Shown: positions 1 to 15,200 of the stretch, piece by piece | Numbering within the stretch: the first letter of the stretch is position 1 | How the letters are laid out: every line of letters begins with the position of its first letter | Assembly (NCBI GenBank): GCA_002633005.1 | Contig: NMRA01000103.1 | Location: 837,612 to 901,611, forward strand | DNA: 64,000 bases | Direction: 5' to 3' | DNA from: Phoronis australis | Taxonomy: Eukaryota; Phoronida; Phoronidae | Position numbers and translations under genes: made by a program | Notes under the pieces: generated by a model | What the model saw: only the letters and a program-made list of their open reading frames with translations | Databases searched by the model: none | Told to the model about the DNA's origin: nothing

Positions 1-25
1 TCATCAATAGCTAAGGGGCACATAC

Positions 26-282
26 CTGGAAAGGACTGAATGATGTCACGGTGGTTTGAACCAGATTCCAGTTGGAGCCTTGGTTACCGGTGGCCGTCCA
101 AATCGCATATCCCAGCCTTCGCTGCTGTCGGACGTAGACATTCAGTTTACCAATACTGGTGCCCTTCATGTGATATGCAAACCTTAGGCATTGACCTGTG
201 GTCTTTGGGTACGTAGGGGAGATAAGTCTGGCTTTGTCGTTTGGTTTTCGTGGAGCTGACGTCTCAATGAACATGTAGTGTC
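26..282 (-). CDS. e77: MAM25 segment B (domain continues past the window)
   Basis: Phase 1 in, phase 0 out, 85 codons. [20 protein letters not shown], Cys3 in [31 protein letters not shown], ends [12 protein letters not shown] is FAYHMKG. Acceptor tcaatcag, donor gtatgt. Segment C should lie beyond the left edge of the window, because the exon leaves in phase 0. Confidence 0.94.
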
Positions 283-3200
283 CTGATTGAAAGATTGAAA
301 TGGCTATAAAATGCTAAATTAAGAAATTTGTGTATTTTTGTGTAATACGAATTTTCCATGCTGTGAACATTCCCACTAAACGAGATGATGTCACAACCCC
401 ACTGATCAGGGAAAACTGTGGGGTTTGGCCGATTGAACTAGACCGTATTTATCCACCTTGGCTTTGTTGTGCTCAGCTCACAATCAAAGGGATCCCGCCT
501 AGCTGCTCTAGTCATCGAGTCACGAGCGAGGATAACAGGCTTCGCTCATGCGGATACGATCAGCTGATTACAATCTAGCCTAGATGACCGTACTTTTTAT
601 GAAGAGCGGTTTACATAGTTTTGAGTGTAATCTTTGAAAAGAGGAGAGAAAAAATGTTAGAACAACTTTGAATTTTTCAAATCGGCCCAAGATAAGAGAT
701 TTTGCAACACAGCAACACTCACGATTACTTTCATTCGGTGCGCACGAACACAAAAATATAGGACCCAAGTTATTCAGATTTTGGAACACATGCATTGCAA
801 TATTCAAAATGCGTTTATTTTAGCTCTTACAAGCTGTAAACGACAATGTTAAATTTCATTGTGCTCATTCATCGTCATCCGTCAAATCGGAAATTTCCAA
901 GATGTGATCTGCGGCGTGCAAGTATTTATACAAAACAAATGATCGTTATGTTCCTGAAGTACGAACATTAAGAAACTTTAGCATGCCGTTATTATTGACA
1001 GGGACACGATAAAACCAATTTGGATTTTGACTATAGTCTTGATACAGCGAGCTGGCTGACCACTGCATCAGTGTCTCCGTTAGACCCAGAAATTTCATGC
1101 AGCCCGGGTAGTTCACCTCGTCCCCAACATGTAGATCGAGCCTAAGACTATTAGTGTTAATGTTTTACTCCACGGTAGAGCTAACTACCATTGGCCTGTG
1201 CACACAAAATCTGTGAGTTAACCGGCACTCACCTTGCACGTTGCAGCCGTTTAAGTGAAAAACAATCTAATGAATGCCATTTTCTTGCATAATCCTTCGC
1301 CTTTTGTAACAAAAGTCTGACACGCACGCGCTCGCTCACTCACTCTCATATACGCAGACGAACTTCAAAACAAACGTCACGTGACAACAACATATGTGTT
1401 CAGAGATTTTTCTCATGTTGTGGGGTACGATGTAGCGCAGATTTGGACTCATTTAATCTGGACTCCACATAAAGTTAAAAATTGTAAAACATAAGGAGGA
1501 TTTCAGGTAATTTGTTGAGTCGAAACTGTATTTTTATTCAAGAATTCAAGTTTTCCTATCGATGATCATGATTCAGTGACTTATCAGTCGGCAAGTTTTC
1601 GTCGTGGGATTTCAGCACAATTTTTTTTGAAAAATGATCGTAATTTAACAACCGAGTTTGATAGCAATGCACCACAATTTTGTAGAAAGACTGTCATAGA
1701 CTACAAATACGTCACAGAGACTAAATTTGATAAATTCTAGCTTCCGATTTTACCCACTTCGGAAACCGGGTTTCAACTGCCTTAGGCTACAATAAGCGTC
1801 CCCTCCCTGGGAAATGAATTTTTCTAAGCGCCCGGTATACAGCTTTCCTCCAAGGCCAGGTAATGCTACGACATATTCTTTGTTGCTTGTACGGATTGTT
1901 GCCATATTTTTCTTGTTTCCATAGCATAATGATGACGGAAATGAAAATGTTGCAAATTTGAATTTTAATGTTTGCATAATCCAGAAAATCAGAGGTAAGT
2001 GAACCAAGTTTTTTAAAACACTTTCGGCGAAAGACTAGCAGAAGATGCCCACTCTTTCAAAATTTCCATGAAGGTATTAACTATTCCATGCAGCATTATT
2101 TAACTGGTCTTGGCTAATTATCATTTTATGGCCTGGTCATCCATTCAGCCAAAAGTAGTTCCATAGGTGGCTTATCAGCCAATTATTTACGCATGCTGAC
2201 TCACAATAGAAGCCTGATAAGAGTGAAGGTGGATAAATGCAGTGTTCCTATAGTTTCTTGTGGTAGTGGATGTGTTCATGACATGCAAAGGTTTTGAAAA
2301 TATAGCCACACACAAGAGCATGCAAGTCATGTCCATTTTCAAGTTTCTATGACAACTCTAGAATTCACCCACTTCAGGACCCAGGAATTTTGGAGTAGGC
2401 CACTTCCAAACACTTACCAAAATCTGTGCCATATGTGTGGTCGGCAATGGGGCCAGTATTAACAGACTGAGTGGTGAGTTGGTTTCTCGTCCAATCAAAA
2501 TTATCCGTCTTGTCTTGTACGTAGCCACACAGGTCCGCCTGCTCAAAGTCACAAACAGCTGTAAAAGAAAGTTGACAGCATAATAATCTTACTAGACCTT
2601 TAACAGTTAGACGGAGATGCTGCATGTGCAATGGATTGTGGGAAATCATGTTTCTAAAAGAGCAGCGTATTCACGTCCAGTCACCAGATGGCGAGAAGGA
2701 AGGATGTCCCACAAACCTCTACTCCCATCAGTTTTTTCAAAAAGAACAATTGAAAGACATGCTGTATCAAGTGTTTCACAATTCAATTTCCTTTAGTGTG
2801 GACACAGACAAGCGAGTTTTACAACTAAATTCAGTCCTTGAATGCCAAACACTGGATTTTAAGCAGAATTGCGGGTTCTAAATATCGGTTACAAACCTGT
2901 TTCACGAAAGTTATTCAGGACTTAAGACAGAGTTTTGGTTTTAAGGCCTGACTTCACAATTGCTGTATAAAAGTTTAGCCAAGTACTTAAGAGTGCATGA
3001 CAGTCTAGAAGTAATGTATAATTATAACTTATCTCATAAAGTAGCAGTGATGTGCATATTTTCAGAGATTGCACTTTAGCTCAAGTGAGATTTCATTATT
3101 TTTCACAAATATTTGTGTGAAGTTAAGACCCACGTTCTGACAAGTCTACAGGGCTGTTTGTTCATCTTCTAAACTCAAAATAGACATCAGATACACTTAC

Positions 3201-6200
3201 GAGATGGTGGACATCTGCCGTCATTGATTGACAGGTCATCCAGTGCAATGTCTCCCTGATAAAAACCAAAGTTTGGTGCTTGTTTGCTCTCAAATACAAT
3301 CTGCAATCAAGATTATTATCATAGTATACATTAGATGGAAATGTCCACTTTTACCAAGACCACCAGAGACACCTCTGGAATAACCTAGTAACTAAAACTG
3401 TTGAACTAATGACAAAAATCAGAAAAAAGCATTGAAAAAGACAGGAAAAAAGATCTGAATCATGCGATATAATTTCATATTTCACAACTAAATCATCTAT
3501 AGTCCAATATCTTATCCTCTTTTAGAGAACAACCATGTCTTCTAACCCCGTGGTTAAATAAGTCTTACTAGACAATTCTACACCACAGAGCGCTACAACA
3601 CTCCTGCACTCTCCTTTGGGTACAGTGAGTCGTGAATGAAACAGTGACATCTATTCAGATTACGTCTTTTGTAAGTTTTGGGTAGGTCAGCTGAGCCATA
3701 GTTGTGTTCTGGTCATTATATGGTATCAAGGTATCAACTATGTTATTAGGCCTCACTGAAGACTGCTAAACTGGCAATAGTCATTTGCAGTCGTCACTGA
3801 TTTTGAGAAATAATTTGATGTTATTCAGTGGAGAAAACTGATTCACAAAATGTGGGGCCCACAGGTGACTATTACTGCTAAACCCACCACATAAATTGAC
3901 CATTTCTCTACCCTGGTGGTAGTATTGTCTATGCAGGAACTCCAAGGCCATGAGTACAGAAAGCATGTTGATAGTCACCAGGGTGCGCTACTGAAGATAA
4001 GGCTTTAAGGTCAGAACAACTAGTTGTTCATCAGCACAGAGGAGCTCGCGACATTAGTCACATGTGACCACCAGAATGGGTGCATACATTTCTACGTCCA
4101 CTGCTGTCTCATTAATTCCACTTTGTGAATTTTAACGTCGCCATTATTTCACATGCAAAAGCAAGTGGGTAATCATTATGTGTAAAATGTGTAGGTGCCC
4201 CATTTTTTCATAATGTAAAAACGTGAGTAAACTCAAGATATTCAAAAACTAAAAATACACGACGTAAACTGTAAGCTTTCCATTTACTTCATAACATAAA
4301 AGTGTGTAAAATCACGACTCCCATAACTGTGCAAGATCCCCATTATTTCACGTGCAAAAGGAAGTTGAGTAAACTTAGTGTGTCAGCTTCCCATTATTTC
4401 ATTATGTGAAACATTTGTGCTCACATGTGTAAACTGTGTAAAATCCCTGCTATTTCACATGCAAAAACATGTGTGTAAATTCTGCAAGATCCAAAGACAT
4501 GAGTGTATACTATGTAAGACCCCGCTATTTCAGATGCAAAAATGTGACTGACTGTGTAAATTCTGCAAGACCCATATTATCCCAAGTCCACAAACATGCA
4601 TGAAAACTACGAAAGATAATATCCACTATTTCATAATGTAAAAACATGTGTGTAAACTCTGCAAGGTCCCTATTATCACAAATTCAAAAATGTGTGTAAT
4701 TTGTGCAAGATGTCCTTTACCTGAAAAGTCGACGGTCTCTGAGGTATGAAGACCTGGCCATAAAGCCACGAGTCACCTTGAGTACCCTCCTTCTGCCAAA
4801 CAGCCTTACCCAGTGTGGAACCTGCAAAAGGTTTCCAACAGGTGACTATAAGCTCCGCACAATACGCCTGATGCCAGACCATTAAAAAATTCACACCTGG
4901 TAGCAACCAGAATGCATACATGCCATGTTTGATAAAAAGACGAAACTCAAACTCGATTGCACTATTAGGTGGCAAAAAGCAGTCTAGCTACAAATACAGT
5001 TAAATGCTTAATAGAATAGACTAAAGTCACACAAAACAAGCTTATGGCTAAAAAAACCTGGTAGCACATTAATAATTGATAAATTCCACTTGTTATGCAT
5101 TACACAATTCAACGTTACATCAAAAAAGACCATATCCTGCTATCATGCATTTAATACACATAAATTCTATACTAATAACTGCAAAAACAATTTTTGTGTT
5201 TTATAGTTTTCTAGAACCTTTGGGTTCACATAAACAATCCACAACCCAGTTGCCATAGACACGGGCACTGTTGCCATGGTTACTCACCCGTCTTCATGTA
5301 AACATTGAGCCTGTAGATGTGCGAGCCATACATGTGGTACCAGAACTTGACACACTTGCCTCCATTAGAGGATGACATTGACGGACTGACGAGGCGCGCG
5401 GTGTCGTTAGGGCGAGCCTTGCTGGCCTCAATGTAGATAAAGTAGCCTGGAAGGGAGACACAAGACTTGTAGACACCATCAATAGTTATCAAAATTATCA
5501 TCATGCCAATTATTAATAATAAATAAATCATTATTAGATAATAATTACAGTAATAATCATAACTATGATAGATAAAAATACAACAATACAATGACTTAAA
5601 TGCTACTGCAATCATAATTACCATAATTATAATTATTATAATTACCATCATAATCTTTATTATTATACTTGAAAAGACGGTCAGTATTGTTAACAACAAA
5701 GTAATTATCAGAACTGATATCATTATTTGTGATAATTTTCATAGTAGAGCTGTTTTAAAATGCAGGTATTTATAACAACAATTTATATAACCATAAACAC
5801 AACTAATAACATTATTTGACTGTAATTTTCTTTTATATTATAAGTGCATACCTTACTATTTTACTGTGGACTAGAGCTCAATATCTGGCAAACAGATGAC
5901 AAATTTTCTTTATTTGTTTTATACAATCAATGAATTTCGTTTAGTCCATGCTATCATCTGTTTTAAGGAATGCTAACGTACAGTGCGATACTGTTGTAGC
6001 TATCAGATGTACAGTGATACTGTTGTAGCTATCAGAAGTACAGTGATACTGTTGTAGCTATCGGAAGTACAGTGATACTGTTGTAGCTATCAGATGTACA
6101 GTGATACTGTTGTAGCTATCAGATGTACAGTGATACTGTTGTAGCTATCAGATGTACAGTGATACTGTTGTAGCTATCGGATGTACAGTGATACTGTTGT

Positions 6201-9200
6201 AGCTATCGGATGTACAGTGATATTGTTGTAGCTATCAGATGTACAGTGATAGTGTTGTAGCTATCGGATGTACAGTGATATTGTTGTAGCTATCGGATGT
6301 ATAGTGGTGATACTGTTGTAGCTATCAGATGTATGAAATAAAGAAATTATGATTCATCCATACAAAAACAGAACCAAAACAATGGCTTTCAAACATGGCA
6401 GTGTGTACGGCAGATTGAGTTTTGAAAGCACCATTGGCCTGCTGACGTTTTTAACAGCAAAAGCCAAACAAATATGATCAGAAAACAAGAAATGGGGAAT
6501 GACCTTCAGGAAGGACTATGCTAACTACAATTTTATTTTCACAGTTTGCTTGTGTTATGTTGAATCCCAACTGCTCACCATTTCCACTGAGGGTGGTGTG
6601 GTCACCCTTCGGTCCGGTGAAGAAGGACGGTGTTCCGTTTCTGGCCAGCGTCCAGTCCACCTGGTCAGTCAGATCTTGAGTCCAGCCACAGAAAGTGTTC
6701 TGTTCAAAGTCACAGTCAAACTGAGATGGAGCTACAACACACAAAAGACATTTTCCAATGCAGTGGTGATGTGTAGCAATAAGCTATGTCAACAGATGGC
6801 GATAGCGTAGTTTGTGGACAAAGGTATTGTTCCATCCAAATTTTTTGGGAGACTTGTATGAACCAGTAAGGTTTCAGTGGTTTTTAATTTTTTTGTATTT
6901 ATTTACAATATGTCAAATTACACTGTTGTGTAAGTAGATGTTTACATGACAGTGTTGCAAAACATCTGTGAATGGAAGAAAATTAACTTTCACCATTGTC
7001 AACTTGTCCCTTCTTGTCCGCCTGTATCTCAGTCTGGATCACGCACAATTCACTTTTGTGTTTTCACAACACAAAAGTGTTGCATGCATGACATTACCTG
7101 CAGCTTATATTCCTTCCCATTAAAATCAGACAAATACTGATGGCCACCAGGTGAACAGTTTGTTGCATATGTTAGATGACAGTGACGGACTTTGTATAGG
7201 TGGATGCAATGTTGTCCCTGATTGATGAATAATTTGAAGAACTCGCAGCAAATATCATGTGTACAATTTTGTATTGACAATGACGACAACACTGCTGGTA
7301 CTAGACAACCCTGTTCCCATAATGCAACAATAAAAGTTATCCAGTGAATAATTATGTGTGATATTAATAATATTTACTTAAAATAACTTGCAAGTCATCG
7401 AAATTAATAAATGATAAAGCATGAGAAAAACAGAATGACTTGTACAAAACAATTATTTCTTAGGGGCGGGATAGAGTTGCGTATACAGAACGGTTTGCAA
7501 GGAAAATCAAAATTTTGAATAATCTCACGAATGAAAGGTGAGTGTTTTGTAAACATGTTCCGGAGTTTACAGCCCTATCCTAGCAAAAAGACGTTGATTG
7601 TGAGTTTGGGGCATTGAATTATGGGACTGAAATCACTGTCTTCGCCTCATAAGTGAAGATTTTTCACCGCAAGTGTAAGCTAAGCTAATGCCTTGACATC
7701 TACTGAACCCAGTCCTGGTTATGTCAACTAAGTCATTGGACTTTGGTCATTACAAGGATTTACAAAAATCTTATTAGGCCTCATTTGAGCCTGCTAACTG
7801 ACCTATCGCACGCAAGCTCCTACCCTTGCAAAATGTCAACAAACAAACAATAAGTTTTATGCGGCACCATGTTGTTTATCAGGTAAAATGGGGCTTGGAA
7901 ACGAATGTGTGTCAAGAATGCTGCGTTCTGGTTGGTCATTCAAGCCGCCACTCAAAATCCTGGCGATAGGTCAACTGGACCATGAAAACTGACCATAACT
8001 ACTCTCCTGGTGGGTAAATGGGGTTTAGTGGTAGCTATGTTTATGGATATAGAACCACTCTGTAAGTTCACTGATAATGTCTGGCTATCTAACGTACCGA
8101 ATGTGACAGGCTGTGTGGTAGACGGAACGGCTGGTGTCGTCGTTGGTTGCGACGCACACGTTCCAGGACGGAGAGCAATGTCATCGACGGCCATGTCTCC
8201 AAGGTGAATACCAGCTAGGTTTGGTGACAACTGGCTGTCGAATATCAGCTGTAATACATGAGAAATAGAGTAGATTATTTCTCAGCAATAGACTTTTTGT
8301 GAGATACGTCACAATAGGTGGAGTTTTGTTTCACTGCCCTTGACATGGTATTACTAACTTGCACAGTGGGAATCCGCTTTGATTTATTAGACCTCATGCT
8401 GGTTTTCCACATGCAACACAATATACCTTAGGAGAGGTTGGAAACCATTATCCACTATCATTTTAAAGGATTATGTCATGGCTACCTTCAGGCAATGTTT
8501 CTGAGCAATTATGAGCATTTAAACTCATGTTAGAAGCTTTTAAAAAGAGAAGAAAAGACACATTTTGGCAAACAAATTTGTTCAAAATTGGAAAGAAGTT
8601 ATTGTAAAGAAGGCTCCAAAACATAATGACAACTTGAGACTATAGCAGATCAAATGTGTTGCACAACATTTGAGGTGATCGAATGCTGACCTGGAAGTTA
8701 GTTGTACTCGACACGTCGATGGCGGCGTACTTCCAGACGTTGCCCTGGTTACCAGTTACATTCCAAACCATGACTGACTTAGACGGCTGAGCTAGGTACA
8801 GACGTAGGGCTCCGATATCTGGGTAGAAAACAAATCACTCATACCTCTAGTAATGCATATTTAGGTAACAAAATTTTAACTATTAATTACAACCTGTTCA
8901 GTTCAGTATCATCTTTGGCTTGGAGGGGCTAACAAGTCACATTGCAGCTTAAAATTTCCAAAGGGTTGTAAATCATACGTACTTTCACACACAATAGACC
9001 TCTTGAAATTGACATGCAAGTATTGGCATGTGAAAGTAAACACAGCTTAACAAGGGGCTTATGGTCCAGATTGAGACGATAATTGTTTTATTACCTACAA
9101 TGGGTTTGAATAGCCAAGCCCAGAATGTAAGGTTAAGCATCAAACACAACAGCAGCTTGCCAAAAATTACATGCAGTCATCACTGTTACATTAACATACG

Positions 9201-12200
9201 TGGATTTCTTTTTCCTAAATAAACTGCTTGTGAGATGAAAATTGGATATTGTGAGATATATTTAGAAGACCAACTGAACAGTTAACAATCAGGATGCCCC
9301 ACAAGACAAGGAACTAGCAAACAACCAGATCCATGTTTGCTGTAAGGAATTGTAATCTCCATACATCTGCTAAGCACAGGCTGTTCGTCAACTTTTGATA
9401 TAAAACACTAAATTCTGAATAAAGCCATTACCGTACTAAAAAATTGTTTGAAATAATTTCACCTTATACCGTACTCAGAATACAAGCGTTTCCGAGTGGA
9501 AGAGGACTTTAGAAATATCATGATGGCTCCTAAATTTTGAATTACCTACCTTGGAACAGATGGGCTTGCAATTTTAGCAACACCTCTGGAATAAATTGAT
9601 TATATGACTGACCACTAGATGGAGTTGGCAGTCATTAGATTCTGGTAATTAGCAGTACTTACTTCTTCCGAACATGTGATACCAGAAACTGTAGCACGAG
9701 GCACTGGTAGGCTGAAGGTATTCACTGTAGAGCCACGCCCTGTCACCGCTCTGCCGGCCAGACGCCTCAACAAACATGTAGAACCCTGTAGACAAGCACA
9801 ACAAAGATAAAAACTTTCTATTATAAGTGTTCTACTAGTATAAAATCTTGACGCATCATGCCTTAGGTTTTGAACACAAGGGAGCTAAGATAATTCCACA
9901 GTCACCACTAAAAAGCAAGTTGTCCTTTGACACCATGAAATCTAAATTAGAATGAGACTAAATTGAACAACATTACATCGCAGGTTGAAGCAGAAATTTA
10001 AGACATCTTAATTACAGTCAGTTAATGAATAGTGCGTATGAGATCATACCGCGTCATGTAATGACACAGAAAAGCACCCTTACTAATATGTAAAAGATGA
10101 ACATAATAATGTACAGTCATAATCACCTTGATCAGAGTTGGTAGTGTGATCGACACTAGGACCCGTGTTGGTGGACAAAGTCCCTCCTGCTGTGCGCTGC
10201 CAATCAAACTGGTCGCCATTGCGAGTGTTAGTGAAACCGCACAGGCTCTGCTCAAAGTCACATGTCGCTGGTGGCGGGCACGCTCCAGGGATGATCATGA
10301 TGTCGTCAAGAGCCATGTCACCCTGGAAACCACGACCGCGGACACCTTCAAAGACAACCTAGAAAAAGAAGAGAAAATGCGAGATACATGTACGAACAAC
10401 AAAGACAGAAATCAAATCGAAACTCAATTTAAGCAATCATTCTATTCTTAAGCCTGTTTATTTCCCAGACAAGCTGTAAAAAAAGTTCAACACCAGTTGA
10501 AACACTGATCAGAAAAACAATACATTTTCTCTGTAAAACATAATATACCATAGGCCAATCTCATTTTGGAATAAAAAGAAAAGGCACCAATAACACACAT
10601 TTTCTTTTCCTAGATCCGAATGTGATCAGTTTCCATACACATCAATGACATTAGCTACAACAATCATTCTAGAATCACTACACTTTCTAAACTACACTTT
10701 CCAAACTATCAGGCAACGTGTAAACAGTCATGCACGGTCCATAATTACAGACCATTTCAAGAGCGTACAAACCATGCTCCTTTTGAAAAACCCCCTTATC
10801 CTCTACATAAAGAGCACTGCCTACCATAGTCTTTCTCACAAACATTTTTCGAAAATAATGTTTAAACATCTATACTGACCAATAATGCCCGTCCCCAGCA
10901 TAATTTAAGAATGATGCACAGTGCAGACAGTGCTATCATACACTCATTTCATTTCCCATAATTCAACATCACAACTATGCATACACCCACCTGCCACTTC
11001 GAAGGTCGCTGGACTGTGATCTGGTTGAACAGCCAGACATTTCCACGGTTACCCGAGACTGTCCAGACGGGCGAGCCCATGACTCCATTCGAATTGGTGA
11101 TGTAGACATTCATTGTGCCCATGCTCTGTCCGAACATGTGGAACCAATACTGCACGCATTCTGGCTCCTTGGGGTTGGGATCGTACTGCCGACTGTACAG
11201 TCTGGCAGTATCGCCAGCCGTTGATGGGCTCGATGTCTCCAGGTACACATAATAACCTAAAACGACATTTGTAGTTATAAGTATCATTCACAACACCAGC
11301 GGCTGAGATCTGTTTGGTTTTGTAACAGTCTTTGAATTGTGATAGATACTTGGACTGCAAGTCATGTACAAATGACCACAGGAATACTTAACAATGGACT
11401 GGATGGATGTTTGAGTTAGGTTCGATTTGGAAACATTATCGCCAGAACTTGAAACCAAATGGGAGGTTCTTGGAACGTATTCACCCAAAAGTTCGTAAAA
11501 CAGCAATCTGTAACAACATAACGCCCGTTTGAGAACAACTCACTACATCCTGCTAGAAATTAGTCAGACCATGAGTGAATCAAGTTTATGGCTGCTGAAT
11601 GCTTAAGTCACTTACAGGGGTCCCGTGTTTTGAGAACCAGTTTTTCCACTGAGTAATTGGCACCAAACTGGTTCTCAAAATATGGGATCCATGTCAGTAA
11701 CTAATACTACTGTATGTATAACAGGATGTCTTGATAATCACCGTTCATTTCCCAACAAGTCACAGTTCAACTCACCATATGGACTGTTGGTGGTATGATC
11801 ATAGCGCGGTCCAGTGTTTCTGCTAGCTGTACCGTTGCGTCCTCTTATCCAATCATAGTTAGGCGTGTCGCGCTTGTCTTGCAAGAAGTCGCAAAAGTCC
11901 ACTTCGAAGTCACATTGTTCTAGAAAAGATACAAGTGTGAAGACCTGTAGTCAGTAAATCAAAAAAATTGCCACTTGCTGTAAAAATGAAATCAATGTAT
12001 CAGTGTCAGACTTGCGAGAAAGATACTTCTAGTTCCTTTAACATCACAGATTCATTCTCACAGTGTTATCGGGTCTCTTAATATAATCAAAAACTTATAA
12101 TCAAATCAAAAACATCGACCAAGTAAGCGTGTTTCACAAGAACACAGCACACGGTGTATCAAAAAATAAGGTTTTATGAACTAATCAGAAGAGAAAATTT

Positions 12201-15200
12201 GTTAAAAGTACAGATCAAAAAGTTGATAAAGTTCAGTCAAACCAAGCATGGGTGCTGATCCCCATTAGCACAATATGTGCTAAAAGGAATTTGTCTGGAA
12301 AAAGGCTGGTTCTATGGCCAGACACTAGATGGAGTTAGTAGTTGATACACTGGGACTTAAACCACCAGAAAGTGTGCTTCAATAGTAAGACAAGTTGAGC
12401 TTCATGGGAGACAATCGGTTTATTAGTTCGAAAAAGACATTTTGGTTATCATGTTGGGCACGATAGACTTAGTTATTAGACTTAGTTACAAGTTTTGAAA
12501 GAGCTATAAAACACCATGGAACAAGAAATCACAGCAGATTCATGACGGTGGCTTCTAGGCAGTCAGCACACATTGGCATTTAGTACGCCAAACAAAGCAT
12601 TAAATTATGACCACTGAACTCATGGATTCAAATACAGCTTAGTGTAGACCACAAATACAGAAATTGTTGCTGACAATGTAACTTTGAAGCTACATACTGG
12701 CAGTGGGGCACGGTCCATCCGTCACAGTGATGTCATCCAGGCCTATGTCACCCTGCCACGAGTCACCAACCACACCTTCAAACAAAATCTGCAACACAAC
12801 AAAATCATAACCAAGATTTGTCCCGATAGACATGAACCACCACAAACAAACTATGACGGTCACCATAAAATTTGTGTATTACTTGGCAGCTCATGAGGGA
12901 CCTTATAGAGGTGAAAATTCAAGCCAAAACCAAATTAAATTTACTCCATTCCTTGCCAACACTACAAAGATCCAGCTAACTGGGCTGCCAACAATCAACA
13001 GTTTCACGGCGTGAGATGCCATAAAGGATTACATCAGTGACCAAGCAGCCCAAGAAAGTGGACTGAAATCAGTGGACTATTGTGTTCATATTAGCAAACT
13101 CTAACTGTTGGATGAGGATCATCCAACAGTTAGTTTGCTAGTATAAACACAATAGTAAATTTCTCATGTAATATCTACTGTATGATTCCTTAACTCCAAT
13201 TGTGGACCACAAGGCAGATTTAGACATTCTCGCTAGCAAATACCACGTGAGGACGAACAATTAAAAATCCAATATTTTAAAAGCGTCTGTGGCGAACTAA
13301 CCTGGAATCTGAGTTGTGAGTTCACAGTTTTCTGCGCCTGTCGCCACACATTACCCTGAGTACCAGTCTTGGACCACAAGCGTCCTTTGGCTTGAGACGT
13401 CTGCATGTATACGTTGAGTGTATTCACGTGAGCGCCAAACATGTGGTACCAGAAGGTGAGACAACGGCCTGTAGGAGGCGTCTTGGACAGAGTGCCAGAT
13501 GTCAGCACCGCCCGATCGCCAGGCTTGCGCGGGAGAGATGACTCCATGAAGATGTAGAAACCTACACAGTACGATATTATTATTAATATTATCCATGTTA
13601 ATACTATTAGTGGCAACAGTCTAATATAACGTGCCCGTATTTTGAGAATCAGTTTGATGCCTGTTATTCAGACCATTACCCTATTACTGACTTACACACT
13701 GATCATTTGTGCATTAACAATGATTTTTGTATTGTCAGAGCTACAACTCATATCTTGATGACATACAGCACAAATATTTATTAGTTCATACTTAAAGCAG
13801 ATACCTGATTATCATCATCATTATTATTATTATTACTACTGCCACTGTTACTATTATTATTAGTTGTAAATATTTTATCACCAGAATCATTATTATTAAC
13901 TTGTAAATATTTTATCACCAGAATCATTATTATGTAACTTGTAAGTATTTCATCACCAGTATCACAGCAGTGGCTAATGATACGATCGTATTGATTCTGA
14001 AACTCAACATTCATTTGAACTCATGCAAACCTCTAACAACGCTAGACTCTAACTCACCTTTACCAGTTGTGTGGTCACGTCCTGGCCCTGTGCCAAGACT
14101 GGGCGCGGATGCATTGGAGCGCGTCCAATCAAAATCATCCGTGGTAGATTGGAAGTAGTCGCACAATCCACTTTCAAATGTGCAGTTAAGGCCTGCAATT
14201 GAATGTTGACAACTAAACAGCCACTCAATGGAAACTAGCAACAACAGAATGTCAAAAGGTTAGTATGAACAAATAAAAAATGCCAAAATTTTATTGACAC
14301 TTCACTTGCCCCAACAAGTTGGAGGTATATCCCTAACAACCGTTTCCATAGAAAATCTTCTCTTTCAAGAGGCTCAAGCACACATAACAACCACCCACCC
14401 CGGAAATGCAAAGAAATGTTGATAACTTTATACAATAAACTCTACAACAGATATTAAGTCATAAAAATGCCTGGGTATTAGTCTGTAACAGAATTATGGC
14501 AATGTAAATGGTACTTACTGGTTGACTGAGCCTGTAGGTGCATTTTACTTTTTACTGACAATGCCCAGTTCTGATATAATGGTGTCTTGTTTGAACTGCC
14601 ATTTACTTACTTTTGTCCACATACACCTGGTTGGGGTCACAATCTAAGAAGGTGACATCATCGATGGCCACATCAGAGTTCGTGTTGAATCTGACTGAGG
14701 GCGATGGTCGGGCTTCAATCTGAATCTGCAAAAACCACAAACTTTTTATAAAGGGGAAAAAGATTATCTGAAATAAAAAATGTTTTACGCCGAGAGTCTT
14801 AAATGTCCTACAGCACATGCCAAATGTATTCAAACAAAATGCCTGGGTGGAAGCTAAATTCAACGTTATGGTAGTTTTCTGCCATGACCAAAAATAAAGG
14901 GAATTTAACAGGAAAGTTGGCAAGATGGCTAAGCTATTCAGTAATTAGAATTTTGCCGCCCCAATAATTATTGCGTGTGAGTTTTGCAGTTGAAATAATT
15001 AGCCGTCATGACAGGAGAATGGTATTTTGTTCAATTACTTTTGTCTTCAACTGTACGTTCAGACGTCAACTGCAAGATGGACAGTTTGGGTTGAAAACTA
15101 TCCAATATGCACGCGTTGTGTTCACTAAATCCCCAGAAGCAATCCTTGGATGCAATGAGAGCTGCAGATACGTAGGACCTGTGAAGATTTCGTAACACAT

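Larger units (their letters stand above)
6732..10126 (-). other. Introns between e72 and e68
   Basis: Introns 6732-8097, 8249-8690, 8819-9662 and 9786-10126 surround exons e71-e69. I see no tandem array, no transposon ORF and no extra MAM or LDLa exon in them. Confidence 0.55.

Noticed and set aside
330-2007. Several ORFs of 75-85 codons in the 2.1-kb intron
   Set aside because: No MAM or LDLa motif, no conserved splice borders in frame with neighbours; expected by chance in sequence of this length.
5280-5723. Hydrophobic N-terminal extension (signal or membrane segment) before MAM24 segment B
   Set aside because: The hydrophobic part is AT-rich simple sequence upstream of a good acceptor (cttccag at 5447). 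A phase 1 link from e72 explains the exon fully.
5978-6333. CRISPR-like array
   Set aside because: Units are contiguous 29-bp repeats with no unique spacers, and the context is eukaryotic.
7952-8097. Extension of e71 beyond TFG to an in-frame stop
   Set aside because: The gtacgt donor at 8097 restores phase 1 to e72, while the continuation has no domain.
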